Positions 56,317 through 64,000 of a stretch of 64,000 nucleotides of DNA are shown one piece after another (within the stretch, counting starts at the first letter, position 1; every line of letters begins with the position of its first letter). The notes below the pieces were generated by a model. The model made no database searches and was not told the origin of the DNA. It saw only the letters and a list, made by a program, of their open reading frames with translations. Where the stretch lies: contig NZ_BJOR01000001.1 in assembly GCF_006540305.1 (NCBI RefSeq), positions 5,332,001 through 5,396,000 of the forward strand. The letters are read 5' to 3'. This stretch comes from Streptomyces sp. 6-11-2 (GTDB lineage Bacteria; Actinomycetota; Actinomycetes; Streptomycetales; Streptomycetaceae). Made by a program: the position numbers and the translations under genes.

Positions 56317-59295
56317 TCAGCGCCTGAGCCGGGCGTTGGTGTGCCGGGTCGGCTCCGCGGACGCCGGGTCCTCGGGCCAGGGGTGCTTCGGATACCGCCC
56401 GCGCAGCTCCGCCCGTACGTCCCGGTAGCCGGTCCGCCAGAAGGAGGCGAGGTCGGCGGTGACGGCGGCGGGACGCCCGGCCGGGGAGAGGAGGTGCACC
56501 AGGACCGGGACCCCGGCGACCGTGGGCGAGTCGTCCAGGCCGAACATCTCCTGGAGCTTCACGGCGAGCACGGGCCGTTCGGGATCCGCGTAGTCGACCC
56601 GGATCCGGGACCCGCTGGGCACCGTGAGCCGTTCCGGGGCCAGCTCGTCCAGCCGGACGGCGTCGCCGGAGGCCCAGGGCAGCAGCCGGGTCAGCGCCTG
56701 CCCGGCGTCGATCCGCGCCAGGTCCGCGCGTCGCCGGGCCCGCCCGAGCTGCGGTTCCAGCCACTCGTCCACGCGCGCGTGCAGCGCGTCGTCGGACACG
56801 TCGGGCCAGGGCTCACCGAGGTGCCGGCGCAGGAAGGCGAGCCGCTGCCGCAGCACCTCCGCCTCCGCCGACCAGCGCAGCGGCCCGAACCCTTCCTGCC
56901 GCAACCCGTCGAGCAGCGCCGCCCGTACGAGACCGGGCCCGGCGTCCGCCAGGGGCCGCACCGCCAGCTCCACGGCCCCCAGCCGCTCGACCCGCCGCGC
57001 GACGACGTCCCCGTCGCCCCAGCGCACCTCGTCCTGTTCCGCGTGGAGCGCCCCGGCCGCGAGCCGGGCGACGTCCTCGTCGACGACCGCGGCGAGCTGC
57101 ACGCGCGCGTGCCGCCTGCCCACCGGCCGATCGGCCACGGCGACGGCGATCCAGGGCGCGCCCCACAGCGGGGACCCGTCCGTGAGTTCCGCCCGGGTCC
57201 CGGAGATCATGAGATACGAGCCGCCGTCGAGCCGGGCCACCCGCTCCGGAAAGGCAAGAGCGGCAACAAGTCCAACGAGCCCCATGCCCCCGCCACCGGC
57301 CGGCGCGTCGGCGTTCTTCCCTGCCGGGCCCACGGCCCTCGCTTCGCGGTCGGTCCGTGAGTGTGCGGGTGGGGGCCCGGCGAGGCCTGTATCCGCGGCG
57401 GCCTCCGCTCGGCCCCCGCGCCTGGCACCGGGCAGTGCGTCGGCGTTCTTCCCTTCCGGGCCCATCGCCCCTGCTTCGCGATCGCTCCGTGAGCGTGCGG
57501 CTGGGGGCCCGGCGAGGCCCGTAGCCCCGGCGGCCTCCCCTCGGCCCCCGCTCCCGTTCCCGCCACCGGTCGGCACGTCCGCGTTCTTCCCTGCCGGGCC
57601 CACGGCCCTCGCTTCGCGGTCGGTCCGTGAGTGTGCGGGTGGGGGCCCGGCGAGGCCCGTAGCCCCGGCGGCCCCCGGTCGGCCCCCGCGTCCGGCACCG
57701 GGCAGCGCTTCCGCGTTGTTCCCCTCCGGGCCCACCGCCTCGGCCTGGCGGTCCGTCCGTGAGCGCGCCGTCCCGGTGGACCTGTCGGAGACCTCCGACA
57801 CGGCGGCCCGCAGTCGCCGGACCTCCGCTCGCCACCGCGTCGCGTACGCGTCACCGCCGCGCCGGGCGGCCCGCAGCGCCGCGGTGAGATCGTCCCCGTA
57901 CTCCCGCGGCAGCTCCTCGCTCAGCAGCGCCACGACCTCCGCGGCCCGCTCGGCCCCGCCGACGGCGGACGCGTCCAGCAGGGCCCGCCCCAGCCGTGGA
58001 TGCACCCCCAGCCGCGCCAGCGACCGCCCCCGGTCCGTGGCCCGTCCGGCGGGGTCCACCGCGCCCACGGCCGTCAGCACCTCCCGGGCCGCCGCCATCG
58101 CCCCGCCCGGCGGCGGGTCCGGCAACGCGAGGCCGGAAGCGTCCGGATCGCCCCAGCAGGCGGCCTGAAGGGCGAACGCCGTCAGATCCGCCACCTTGAT
58201 CTCCGGCGCGGGAAAGGCGGGCAGACGTGCCTCCTCGGCCTCTGCCCAGCACCGGTACACCGCGCCCGGCGCCTCGCGTCCGGCACGTCCCGCCCGCTGC
58301 CGCCCGGAGGCCCGCGAGGCCCGTACCGTCGTCAGCGCGCTCAGCCCGCGCGCGTGGTCCACGCGGGGCTCCCGCGCGAGCCCCGAGTCGACGACCACCC
58401 GCACCCCGGGCACCGTCAGCGACGACTCGGCGACCGAGGTCGCGAGCACCACGCGGCGCCGCCGCCCCGGCACCAGTACCGCGTCCTGAACGTCCGCCGG
58501 CGCCCGCCCGTGCACCTGGAGCACGTCCACGTCCCCGAGATCCTCCAGCAGACCCGCGACACGCCCGATCTCGCCCACGCCCGGAAGGAAGCACAGCACG
58601 TCCCCCGCGCGCTCGGCCAGCGCCCGCCGCACCACCGACGCCACATGCGTCAGCAGCGCGGGGTCCACCCGCATCCCGTGCGGCGGCCGTACCGGCCGGG
58701 CCGGCGGCGCCCACAGCACCTCCACCGGATGCGACACGCCGTGCGCCTCGACCACCGGCGCCCCGCCCAGCAGCCGCGCCCACACGCGCGCGTCCGTGGT
58801 GGCCGAGGCGGCCACAAGACGCAGCTCCGGCCGCAGTGCCTCGCGCACGTCCCACAGGAACGCCGCCACCGTGTCCGCGTCCAGATGCCGCTCGTGGCAC
58901 TCGTCGAGCACCACCACGTCGACGCCCGCCAGCTCCTGGTCCCGCTGGAGCCGCTGGAGCAGCACACCGGTCGTGACGACCTCCACGCGCGCGTGGCGTC
59001 CGACGACACGCTCCCCGCGCACGGTGTAGCCGACGCTCTCGCCGACCTTCTCGCCCAGCAGCCACGCCATCCGCCGGGCCGCCGCACGCGCCGCGATCCG
59101 CCGCGGCTCGGCCACGACCACCCGCCGTGCGGGCCGCTCACCCAGCAGCCCGGCCAGCGCCAGAGGCACCAGCGTGGTCTTGCCCGTGCCGGGCGGTGCC
59201 ACCAGGACCGCGGTCCCGTGGCCGTCCAGGGCCTCGTGAAGGGCCGGCAGCGCGCCGCGCACCGGCAACGCGCCCAGCTCGTCGTGGCGGATCAC
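56317..59295 (-). CDS. hrpB: ATP-dependent helicase HrpB with repeat-expanded linker
   Basis: DEAH-type RNA helicase-like protein. Walker A APPGTGKTTLVPLAL, motif Ia VVAEPRRIAARAAARR, DEAH variant VVLDECHERHLDAD, motif III SATTDA, motif V VLATSVAESSLTVPGVRVV and motif VI ASGRQRAGRAGR are intact, then the HrpB C-terminal domain. The chosen GTG 59295 gives 992 residues; GTG 59319 and 59343 are alternatives. Members are usually near 830-850 residues. The excess comes from four in-frame tandem units (about residues 507-668) in the linker before GLVAALAFPERVA. Confidence 0.93.
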   Translation of the reverse strand: MIRHDELGALPVRGALPALHEALDGHGTAVLVAPPGTGKTTLVPLALAGLLGERPARRVVVAEPRRIAARAAARRMAWLLGEKVGESVGYTVRGERVVGRHARVEVVTTGVLLQRLQRDQELAGVDVVVLDECHERHLDADTVAAFLWDVREALRPELRLVAASATTDARVWARLLGGAPVVEAHGVSHPVEVLWAPPARPVRPPHGMRVDPALLTHVASVVRRALAERAGDVLCFLPGVGEIGRVAGLLEDLGDVDVLQVHGRAPADVQDAVLVPGRRRRVVLATSVAESSLTVPGVRVVVDSGLAREPRVDHARGLSALTTVRASRASGRQRAGRAGREAPGAVYRCWAEAEEARLPAFPAPEIKVADLTAFALQAACWGDPDASGLALPDPPPGGAMAAAREVLTAVGAVDPAGRATDRGRSLARLGVHPRLGRALLDASAVGGAERAAEVVALLSEELPREYGDDLTAALRAARRGGDAYATRWRAEVRRLRAAVSEVSDRSTGTARSRTDRQAEAVGPEGNNAEALPGAGRGGRPGAAGATGLAGPPPAHSRTDREARAVGPAGKNADVPTGGGNGSGGRGEAAGATGLAGPPAARSRSDREAGAMGPEGKNADALPGARRGGRAEAAADTGLAGPPPAHSRTDREARAVGPAGKNADAPAGGGGMGLVGLVAALAFPERVARLDGGSYLMISGTRAELTDGSPLWGAPWIAVAVADRPVGRRHARVQLAAVVDEDVARLAAGALHAEQDEVRWGDGDVVARRVERLGAVELAVRPLADAGPGLVRAALLDGLRQEGFGPLRWSAEAEVLRQRLAFLRRHLGEPWPDVSDDALHARVDEWLEPQLGRARRRADLARIDAGQALTRLLPWASGDAVRLDELAPERLTVPSGSRIRVDYADPERPVLAVKLQEMFGLDDSPTVAGVPVLVHLLSPAGRPAAVTADLASFWRTGYRDVRAELRGRYPKHPWPEDPASAEPTRHTNARLRR
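57290..57775 (-). repeat. Four in-frame tandem repeats inside hrpB
   Basis: Units are anchored by GCGTTCTT or GCGTTGTT (plus strand) at 57311, 57443, 57581 and 57713, giving periods of 132, 138 and 132 bp, all multiples of three. Units 1 and 3 share 77 identical bases. Each encodes a version of SRTDREARAVGPAGKNAD plus a Gly/Ala-rich segment with GLAGPP. Confidence 0.93.
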
Positions 59296-59351
59296 GCGCT
59301 CAGTCCCGTACTCCCGCACCTGGTCCCCCGGTCCCGCACTCACTCCCGCGT

Positions 59352-60233
59352 TCAGTCCCGTACGCAGACGAAGATCGCCGTTCCCGGGATCAGATTCCCG
59401 CGCAGCGGCGACCAGCCGCCCCACTCGGAGGTGTTCCAGGCCGGCCACTCCGGCTCGACCAGGTCCACCAGCCGGAAGCCCGACGCCACCACGTCGCGCA
59501 CCCGGTCCCCGACGGTCCGGTGGTGCTCGACGTACACCGCGCGGCCGTCCTCGTCCTGCTCGACGTACGGCGTGCGGTCGAAGTAGGAGCCGGACACCGA
59601 CAGCCCCTCCGGGCCGGGCTCGTCCGGGAACGCCCAGCGGATCGGATGCGTCACCGAGAACACGAGCCGCCCGCCCGGCCGCAGCACCCGGCGCACCTCC
59701 CGCAGCACCGCGCGCGGGTCGGCGACGAACGGCAGCGCCCCGTACGCCGAGCACGCCAGGTCGAAGGAGCCGTCCGCGAACGGCAGCGCGCCCGCGTCGG
59801 CGCACACCAGCGGCAACGCTCCGCCGATGCGCAGCGCGTGCTGGAGCTGGCGGTGCGACAGGTCCAGGGCGACCGGGCGCGCCCCCTGCCCGGCCAGCCA
59901 GCGCGAGCACTGCGCCGCGCCGGCCCCGATCTCCAGGACGTCCTTGTCCTTGAGGTCCTCGGGGTCGCCGAGCAGCCCCGCCTCCACCTCGTCCAGGCCC
60001 TCCGGTCCCCACACGAAACGGTCGTCGCCGAGGAACGTGCCGTGCTCGATCTGGTACTCGTCCGCGTTGCGGTCCCACCAGCCCCGGTTGGCCCGGGAGC
60101 TCTCCGCGGCACCGGCCTCGCGCCGGGTGGCCTCCGGTTCGGCCGGTTCGAACTGTTCGGACGGTGCTGACTCTTGGATGATCGGCTCCCTCGTACTAAT
60201 CTGCGGGCTCTCCCGTCCGGTCGGTCCCGGCAC
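59352..60233 (-). CDS. Class I SAM-dependent methyltransferase
   Basis: A roughly 293-residue methyltransferase with motif I VLEIGAGAAQCSRWLA, an acidic residue in ALDLSHRQ, DAGALPFADGSFDLACSAYG and the post-motif RRVLRPGGRLVFSV. The N-terminal 45 residues are polar and Glu-rich, followed by NRGWWDRNADEYQ. The start is uncertain: GTG 60233 or TTG 60242, neither with a Shine-Dalgarno sequence. It ends just upstream of hrpB on the same strand. The substrate is unknown. Confidence 0.88.
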   Translation of the reverse strand: MPGPTGRESPQISTREPIIQESAPSEQFEPAEPEATRREAGAAESSRANRGWWDRNADEYQIEHGTFLGDDRFVWGPEGLDEVEAGLLGDPEDLKDKDVLEIGAGAAQCSRWLAGQGARPVALDLSHRQLQHALRIGGALPLVCADAGALPFADGSFDLACSAYGALPFVADPRAVLREVRRVLRPGGRLVFSVTHPIRWAFPDEPGPEGLSVSGSYFDRTPYVEQDEDGRAVYVEHHRTVGDRVRDVVASGFRLVDLVEPEWPAWNTSEWGGWSPLRGNLIPGTAIFVCVRD

Positions 60234-60329
60234 TGTCAACAAAGGGACCGACTCGGCTCTGCGTGGCCTCGGGAGACGGGTTTTCTGCCGGATATGGGGT
60301 GATCTGCCCCGGCTGTGCGGCTTCGCGCA

Positions 60330-60358
60330 TTGACCCTGCCCGGCTGCCCCCGTATGCT
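60330..60358 (+). promoter_or_regulatory. Consensus housekeeping promoter for rpsA
   Basis: TTGACC (60330-60335), a 17-bp spacer, then TATGCT (60353-60358). This is the best sigma-70/HrdB-type match found in the window. It predicts a start near 60365 and a leader of about 190 nt. Confidence 0.8.
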
Positions 60359-60438
60359 ACAAGTTGCGCTGCGGGCCTGCGCGCCTCAGACGGAGCAGGC
60401 TGCGCTCGCATCTGTTGTATGTCCCCTCGGTTGTCGAG

Positions 60439-60461
60439 GCGTCACCGATTTTGTGTGACGC
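60439..60461 (+). promoter_or_regulatory. Hairpin in the rpsA leader
   Basis: GCGTCAC (60439-60445) pairs with GTGACGC (60455-60461) around a 9-nt U-rich loop, extendable by one wobble and one A-U pair. It lies within the long 5' leader of rpsA. A translational autoregulatory role for S1 is a possibility, not shown. Confidence 0.4.
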
Positions 60462-60554
60462 TTCCTTGGCTGTCCGGCTTCTGCAGAGCGAAACGGGCTC
60501 CCGGCGTAATGCAGTACCTACGACTTCAATGTCCGTACCGGAGCCCTTTCCCAC

Positions 60555-62045
60555 ATGACGAGCAGCACCGAGACCACCGCCACCACCCCGCAGGTAGCGG
60601 TCAACGACATCGGTAACGAGGAAGCCTTCCTCGCCGCGATCGACGAGACGATCAAGTACTTCAACGACGGCGACATCGTCGACGGCGTCATCGTGAAGGT
60701 CGACCGGGACGAGGTCCTGCTCGACATCGGTTACAAGACCGAAGGTGTCATCCCGAGCCGCGAGCTCTCGATCAAGCACGACGTCGACCCGAACGAGGTC
60801 GTGGCCGTCGGCGACGAGATCGAGGCCCTTGTCCTCCAGAAGGAGGACAAGGAAGGCCGCCTGATCCTCTCGAAGAAGCGCGCCCAGTACGAGCGTGCCT
60901 GGGGCACCATCGAGAAGATCAAGGAAGAGGACGGCATCGTCACCGGTACCGTCATCGAGGTCGTCAAGGGTGGTCTCATCCTCGACATCGGCCTCCGTGG
61001 CTTCCTCCCGGCCTCCCTCGTCGAGATGCGCCGTGTCCGCGACCTCCAGCCGTACGTCGGCAAGGAGCTCGAGGCCAAGATCATCGAGCTGGACAAGAAC
61101 CGCAACAACGTGGTCCTGTCCCGCCGTGCCTGGCTGGAGCAGACCCAGTCCGAGGTCCGCCAGACGTTCCTCACGACCCTCCAGAAGGGTCAGGTCCGCT
61201 CCGGTGTGGTCTCCTCGATCGTCAACTTCGGTGCCTTCGTGGACCTGGGTGGCGTCGACGGTCTGGTCCACGTCTCCGAGCTGTCCTGGAAGCACATCGA
61301 CCACCCGTCCGAGGTTGTCGAGGTCGGCCAGGAGGTCACCGTCGAGGTTCTCGACGTCGACATGGACCGCGAGCGCGTCTCCCTGTCGCTGAAGGCGACC
61401 CAGGAAGACCCGTGGCAGCAGTTCGCCCGCACCCACCAGATCGGCCAGGTCGTGCCCGGCAAGGTCACGAAGCTGGTTCCGTTCGGTGCGTTCGTCCGCG
61501 TGGACGAGGGCATCGAGGGTCTGGTCCACATCTCCGAGCTGGCCGAGCGCCACGTGGAGATCCCGGAGCAGGTCGTCCAGGTCAACGACGAGATCTTCGT
61601 CAAGGTCATCGACATCGACCTCGAGCGTCGCCGCATCAGCCTCTCGCTGAAGCAGGCCAACGAGGCCTTCGGTGCCGACCCGTCCGCGGTCGAGTTCGAC
61701 CCGACCCTGTACGGCATGGCCGCGTCCTACGACGACCAGGGCAACTACATCTACCCCGAGGGCTTCGACCCCGAGACCAACGACTGGCTCGAGGGCTACG
61801 AGACCCAGCGCGAGGCGTGGGAGCACCAGTACGCCGAGGCGCAGTCCCGCTTCGAGCAGCACCAGCAGCAGGTCATCAAGTCCCGCGAGGCGGACGCCGC
61901 TGCCGCCGCCGAGGGTGGCGAGGCCGCCGCTCCGGCCGCGTCCGGCGGTTCGTACTCCTCCGAGGGTGGCGACAACTCCGGCGCCCTGGCGTCGGACGAG
62001 GCGCTGGCCGCGCTCCGCGAGAAGCTGGCCGGCGGCCAGAGCTGA
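60555..62045 (+). CDS. rpsA: 30S ribosomal protein S1
   Basis: Ribosomal protein that helps bring mRNA to the 30S subunit. The 496 residues carry four S1/OB domains (beginning near GDIVDGVIVKVDRDEVLLDI, GIVTGTVIEVVKGGLILDIG, GQVRSGVVSSIVNFGAFVDL and GQVVPGKVTKLVPFGAFVRV), as usual in actinobacteria rather than six. The C-terminal tail is Ala/Glu/Gly/Ser-rich. ATG 60555 has GGAG upstream. Codon choice is noticeably biased to single preferred codons, consistent with high expression. A strong promoter precedes it and a perfect terminator follows. Confidence 0.98.
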   Translation: MTSSTETTATTPQVAVNDIGNEEAFLAAIDETIKYFNDGDIVDGVIVKVDRDEVLLDIGYKTEGVIPSRELSIKHDVDPNEVVAVGDEIEALVLQKEDKEGRLILSKKRAQYERAWGTIEKIKEEDGIVTGTVIEVVKGGLILDIGLRGFLPASLVEMRRVRDLQPYVGKELEAKIIELDKNRNNVVLSRRAWLEQTQSEVRQTFLTTLQKGQVRSGVVSSIVNFGAFVDLGGVDGLVHVSELSWKHIDHPSEVVEVGQEVTVEVLDVDMDRERVSLSLKATQEDPWQQFARTHQIGQVVPGKVTKLVPFGAFVRVDEGIEGLVHISELAERHVEIPEQVVQVNDEIFVKVIDIDLERRRISLSLKQANEAFGADPSAVEFDPTLYGMAASYDDQGNYIYPEGFDPETNDWLEGYETQREAWEHQYAEAQSRFEQHQQQVIKSREADAAAAAEGGEAAAPAASGGSYSSEGGDNSGALASDEALAALREKLAGGQS

Positions 62046-62089
62046 GCTCCCGCACAGGGGCCCAGCCGCTGAGGCTCAGCCGATGACTT

Positions 62090-62122
62090 GAAGGGCCGCA
62101 CCCGTTCCGGGTGCGGCCCTTC
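62090..62122 (+). terminator. Terminator after rpsA
   Basis: A perfect 15-bp stem (62090-62104 with 62108-62122) closes on a 3-nt loop TTC, 45 bp after the rpsA stop. Confidence 0.85.
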
Positions 62123-62223
62123 GGGCTGTTCGGGGTACCTCGCGGCCACTTGCGGCCGACGGGGAATGCGAACGTCCCACAGCTCGTTGTGAACCTACGA
62201 ATACGAGGAGGGGCGGTCACACA

Positions 62224-63162
62224 GTGCTTGATCCGCAGGGTTTGTACGCATGGGAGCCGAAGGGTCTGGCCGTCGTCGACATGGCGCTCGCCCAGGAGTC
62301 GGCCGGCCTTGTCCTGCTCTACCACTTCGACGGATACATCGACGCGGGGGAGACCGGCGACCAGATCGTCGATCGGCTGCTGGACTCGCAGCCCCACCAG
62401 GTCGTGGCGCGCTTCGACCACGACCGGCTCGTGGACTACCGGGCCCGCCGCCCGCTGCTGACGTTCCAGCGGGACCGCTGGACCGAGTACGAGGTGCCGG
62501 GCATCGAGGTGCGTCTCGTCCAGGACGCCACCGGCGCGCCGTTCCTGCTGCTGTCCGGGCCCGAGCCCGACGTGGAGTGGGAGCGTTTCGCGGCGGCCGT
62601 ACGGCAGATCGTCGAGCGTCTCGGCGTACGCCTGTCGGTGAACTTCCACGGCATCCCCATGGGCGTCCCGCACACCCGCCCGGTGGGCCTGACGCCGCAC
62701 GGCAACCGCAGTGACCTGGTACCGGGCCACCGCAGCCCGTTCGAGGAGGCACAGGTGCCGGGCAGCGCGGAGGCGCTGCTGGAGTACCGCCTGATGCAGG
62801 CCGGGCACGACGTGCTGGGCGTGGCCGCGCACGTGCCGCACTACATCGCGCGCTCCCCGTACCCGGACGCGGCGCTGACGGCCCTGGAGGCCATCACCTC
62901 GGCCACCGGGCTGGTCCTGCCGAACGTCGCCCACGCCCTGCGCAACGAGGCCCACCGCACCCAGACCGAGATCGACCGGCAGATCCGCGAGGGCGACGAG
63001 GAGCTCACTTCCCTCGTCCAGGGCCTCGAGCACCAGTACGACGCCGCCGCGGGCGCGGAGACCCGGGGCAACATGCTCGCCGAGCCGGTCGAGATCCCGT
63101 CGGCGGACGAGATCGGCCGCGAGTTCGAACGCTTCCTGGCGGAGCGGGAGGGCGAGAACTGA
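62224..63162 (+). CDS. PAC2 family protein
   Basis: A 312-residue member of the PAC2 (proteasome assembly chaperone 2-like, DUF75) family, common in actinobacteria, which have proteasomes. The N-terminal [20 protein letters not shown] and central [16 protein letters not shown] and [16 protein letters not shown] are family-like, with a C-terminal charged helix. GTG 62224 has AGGAGG upstream. A chaperone role in proteasome assembly is by family analogy only; no proteasome gene is nearby. Confidence 0.88.
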   Translation: MLDPQGLYAWEPKGLAVVDMALAQESAGLVLLYHFDGYIDAGETGDQIVDRLLDSQPHQVVARFDHDRLVDYRARRPLLTFQRDRWTEYEVPGIEVRLVQDATGAPFLLLSGPEPDVEWERFAAAVRQIVERLGVRLSVNFHGIPMGVPHTRPVGLTPHGNRSDLVPGHRSPFEEAQVPGSAEALLEYRLMQAGHDVLGVAAHVPHYIARSPYPDAALTALEAITSATGLVLPNVAHALRNEAHRTQTEIDRQIREGDEELTSLVQGLEHQYDAAAGAETRGNMLAEPVEIPSADEIGREFERFLAEREGEN

Positions 63163-63250
63163 CGCGGGGTGCGTGAGCCGGCGGGGGAGGGCAAGAGGTG
63201 GTGCCCGCCCGGCGGGCGGGCCGCCGGGGACAGGGCCTAAGCTGCCGCTC

Positions 63251-63886
63251 ATGCTGAGAGTGGGCCTCACCGGGGGCATCGGTGCCGGTAAGAGCGAGGT
63301 GTCGCGGCTGCTCGTGAAGTGCGGGGCGGTGCTGATCGACGCCGACCGCATCGCGCGCGAGGTCGTCGCTCCGGGCACGCCCGGCCTCGCGGCGGTCGTC
63401 GACGCCTTCGGCCCGGACGTGCTGACCGAGGACGGGAGCCTGGACCGGCCCAGGCTGGGTTCCGTCGTCTTCGCCGACTCCGGGAAGCTGGCCGTCCTGA
63501 ACTCGATCGTGCACCCCCTGGTGCGCGCCCGCTCCCGCGAACTGGAGGAGGCCGCCGCCGAGGACGCCGTCGTGGTCCACGACGTCCCGCTCCTCACGGA
63601 GAACGGCCTGGCCCCGCTCTACGACCTCGTGATCGTCGTGGACGCGAGCCCGGCGACCCAGCTCGACCGGCTCCTGCGGCTGCGCGGGATGACCGAGGAG
63701 GACGCACGCGCGCGCATGGGTGCGCAGGCGACCCGGGAGAAGCGCCTGGAGATCGCGGACATCGTCATCGACAACGACGTACCGTTGGAGCGGCTCGAGC
63801 GGCGGGTGCGGGAGGTCTGGGCGGAGCTGGTCCGCAGGGCGCACACGCCCCGTCGGGCGTACCGGGAACAGGGATCCCAGGAATAG
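63251..63886 (+). CDS. coaE: Dephospho-CoA kinase
   Basis: Phosphorylates dephospho-CoA at the 3'-OH, the last step of coenzyme A synthesis. The 211 residues have P-loop [25 protein letters not shown], the lid [20 protein letters not shown] and the C-terminal [15 protein letters not shown]. Length is normal without the C-terminal UPF0157 fusion found in some actinobacteria. ATG 63251 was used; the GC-rich upstream frame lacks a ribosome-binding site. Confidence 0.97.
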   Translation: MLRVGLTGGIGAGKSEVSRLLVKCGAVLIDADRIAREVVAPGTPGLAAVVDAFGPDVLTEDGSLDRPRLGSVVFADSGKLAVLNSIVHPLVRARSRELEEAAAEDAVVVHDVPLLTENGLAPLYDLVIVVDASPATQLDRLLRLRGMTEEDARARMGAQATREKRLEIADIVIDNDVPLERLERRVREVWAELVRRAHTPRRAYREQGSQE

Positions 63887-63936
63887 GGCTGCCCGGCCGG
63901 GGCGTTGAACCACCTCGGCCAGGGAAGGAAGCAGTC

Positions 63937-64000
63937 GTGCCCGAACGTACTCCGGAGACCCACGTCATCGACTACCGCGCCGCCGAGAAGCTGCTCGCCG
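63937..64000 (+). CDS. Start of an unidentified gene (3' truncated by window edge)
   Basis: GTG 63937 is preceded by GGGAAGGAAG at good spacing and opens a frame reading PERTPETHVIDYRAAEKLLA to the window end. Only 21 residues are visible. From gene order I expect a tetratricopeptide-repeat protein, which matches my recollection of the gene after coaE in Streptomyces; this cannot be confirmed here. Confidence 0.6.
   Translation, partial: MPERTPETHVIDYRAAEKLLA

Noticed and set aside
59296-60078. Extended HrpB N-terminus (frame open to 60078)
   Set aside because: The extension is the antisense-phase shadow of the methyltransferase gene on the same strand, with no helicase-family similarity. 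Starts at 59295-59343 fit the family.

Overview
The window is high-GC actinobacterial chromosome and almost certainly Streptomyces. Codons are rich in third-position G/C, GTG starts are frequent, and the gene set is typical: trpM, the HGxxPAAW protein, a PAC2 protein, four-S1-domain rpsA, tandem ADP-ribosylglycohydrolases and a GH46 chitosanase. From memory, the order (trpE, trpC, trpM, trpB, trpA, lgt, gltB, gltD, pyk, ANTAR regulator, liv genes, polA, rpsA, coaE) resembles the trpE-to-coaE stretch of the S. coelicolor core chromosome. No insertion sequence, prophage, CRISPR array or rRNA operon was seen.

Layout. (1) 1-6.75 kb: tryptophan biosynthesis (trpE 5'-partial, three small membrane proteins, trpC, trpM, overlapping trpB/trpA), closed by a perfect hairpin. 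(2) 6.76-8.6 kb: a DsbA-like envelope thiol protein and lgt. (3) 8.87-16.0 kb, minus strand: a tightly overlapping operon of four DraG-type ADP-ribosylglycohydrolase paralogues, a type III CoA-transferase and an HpcH/CitE lyase. (4) 16.0-17.0 kb: a VIT/CCC1 metal transporter facing that operon across a spacer with two DtxR/IdeR-like boxes. (5) 17.4-23.5 kb: glutamate synthase gltB/gltD. (6) 23.6-26.5 kb, minus strand: GH46 chitosanase, zinc-finger rhomboid protease, HExxH/zinc-ribbon protein. (7) 26.6-30.8 kb: chorismate mutase, aminopeptidase N, NmrA-like oxidoreductase. (8) 30.9-33.8 kb: a PLP decarboxylase overlapping a lysine/ornithine N-hydroxylase, resembling DesA/DesB but without the later siderophore genes. 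(9) 33.8-38.9 kb: Tat-exported 5'-nucleotidase, SIMPL protein, pyruvate kinase, an unusual Leu(CAA)-like tRNA and a PdtaR-type ANTAR regulator. (10) 39.0-44.8 kb: branched-chain amino-acid ABC transporter. (11) 45.1-49.2 kb: membrane-anchored protein, proline-rich repeat ORF, thioesterase and FdhF/YdeP-like molybdopterin oxidoreductase. (12) 49.3-60.2 kb: polA, a degenerate-repeat spacer, a small unknown gene, a DUF4184 protein, a lytic transglycosylase, an HrpB helicase with an in-frame tandem-repeat insertion, and a methyltransferase. (13) 60.3-64 kb: rpsA with a consensus promoter, PAC2 protein, coaE and the start of a further gene.

Most of the window is core metabolism and informational genes, with convergent pairs separated by long perfect hairpins. 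The less ordinary content is the four-copy DraG operon (one copy with altered metal ligands), the iron-box-like spacer, the orphan decarboxylase/N-hydroxylase pair, the class-I-shaped Leu(CAA) tRNA, the repeat-expanded linker in HrpB, and the apparently leaderless proline-rich ORF.
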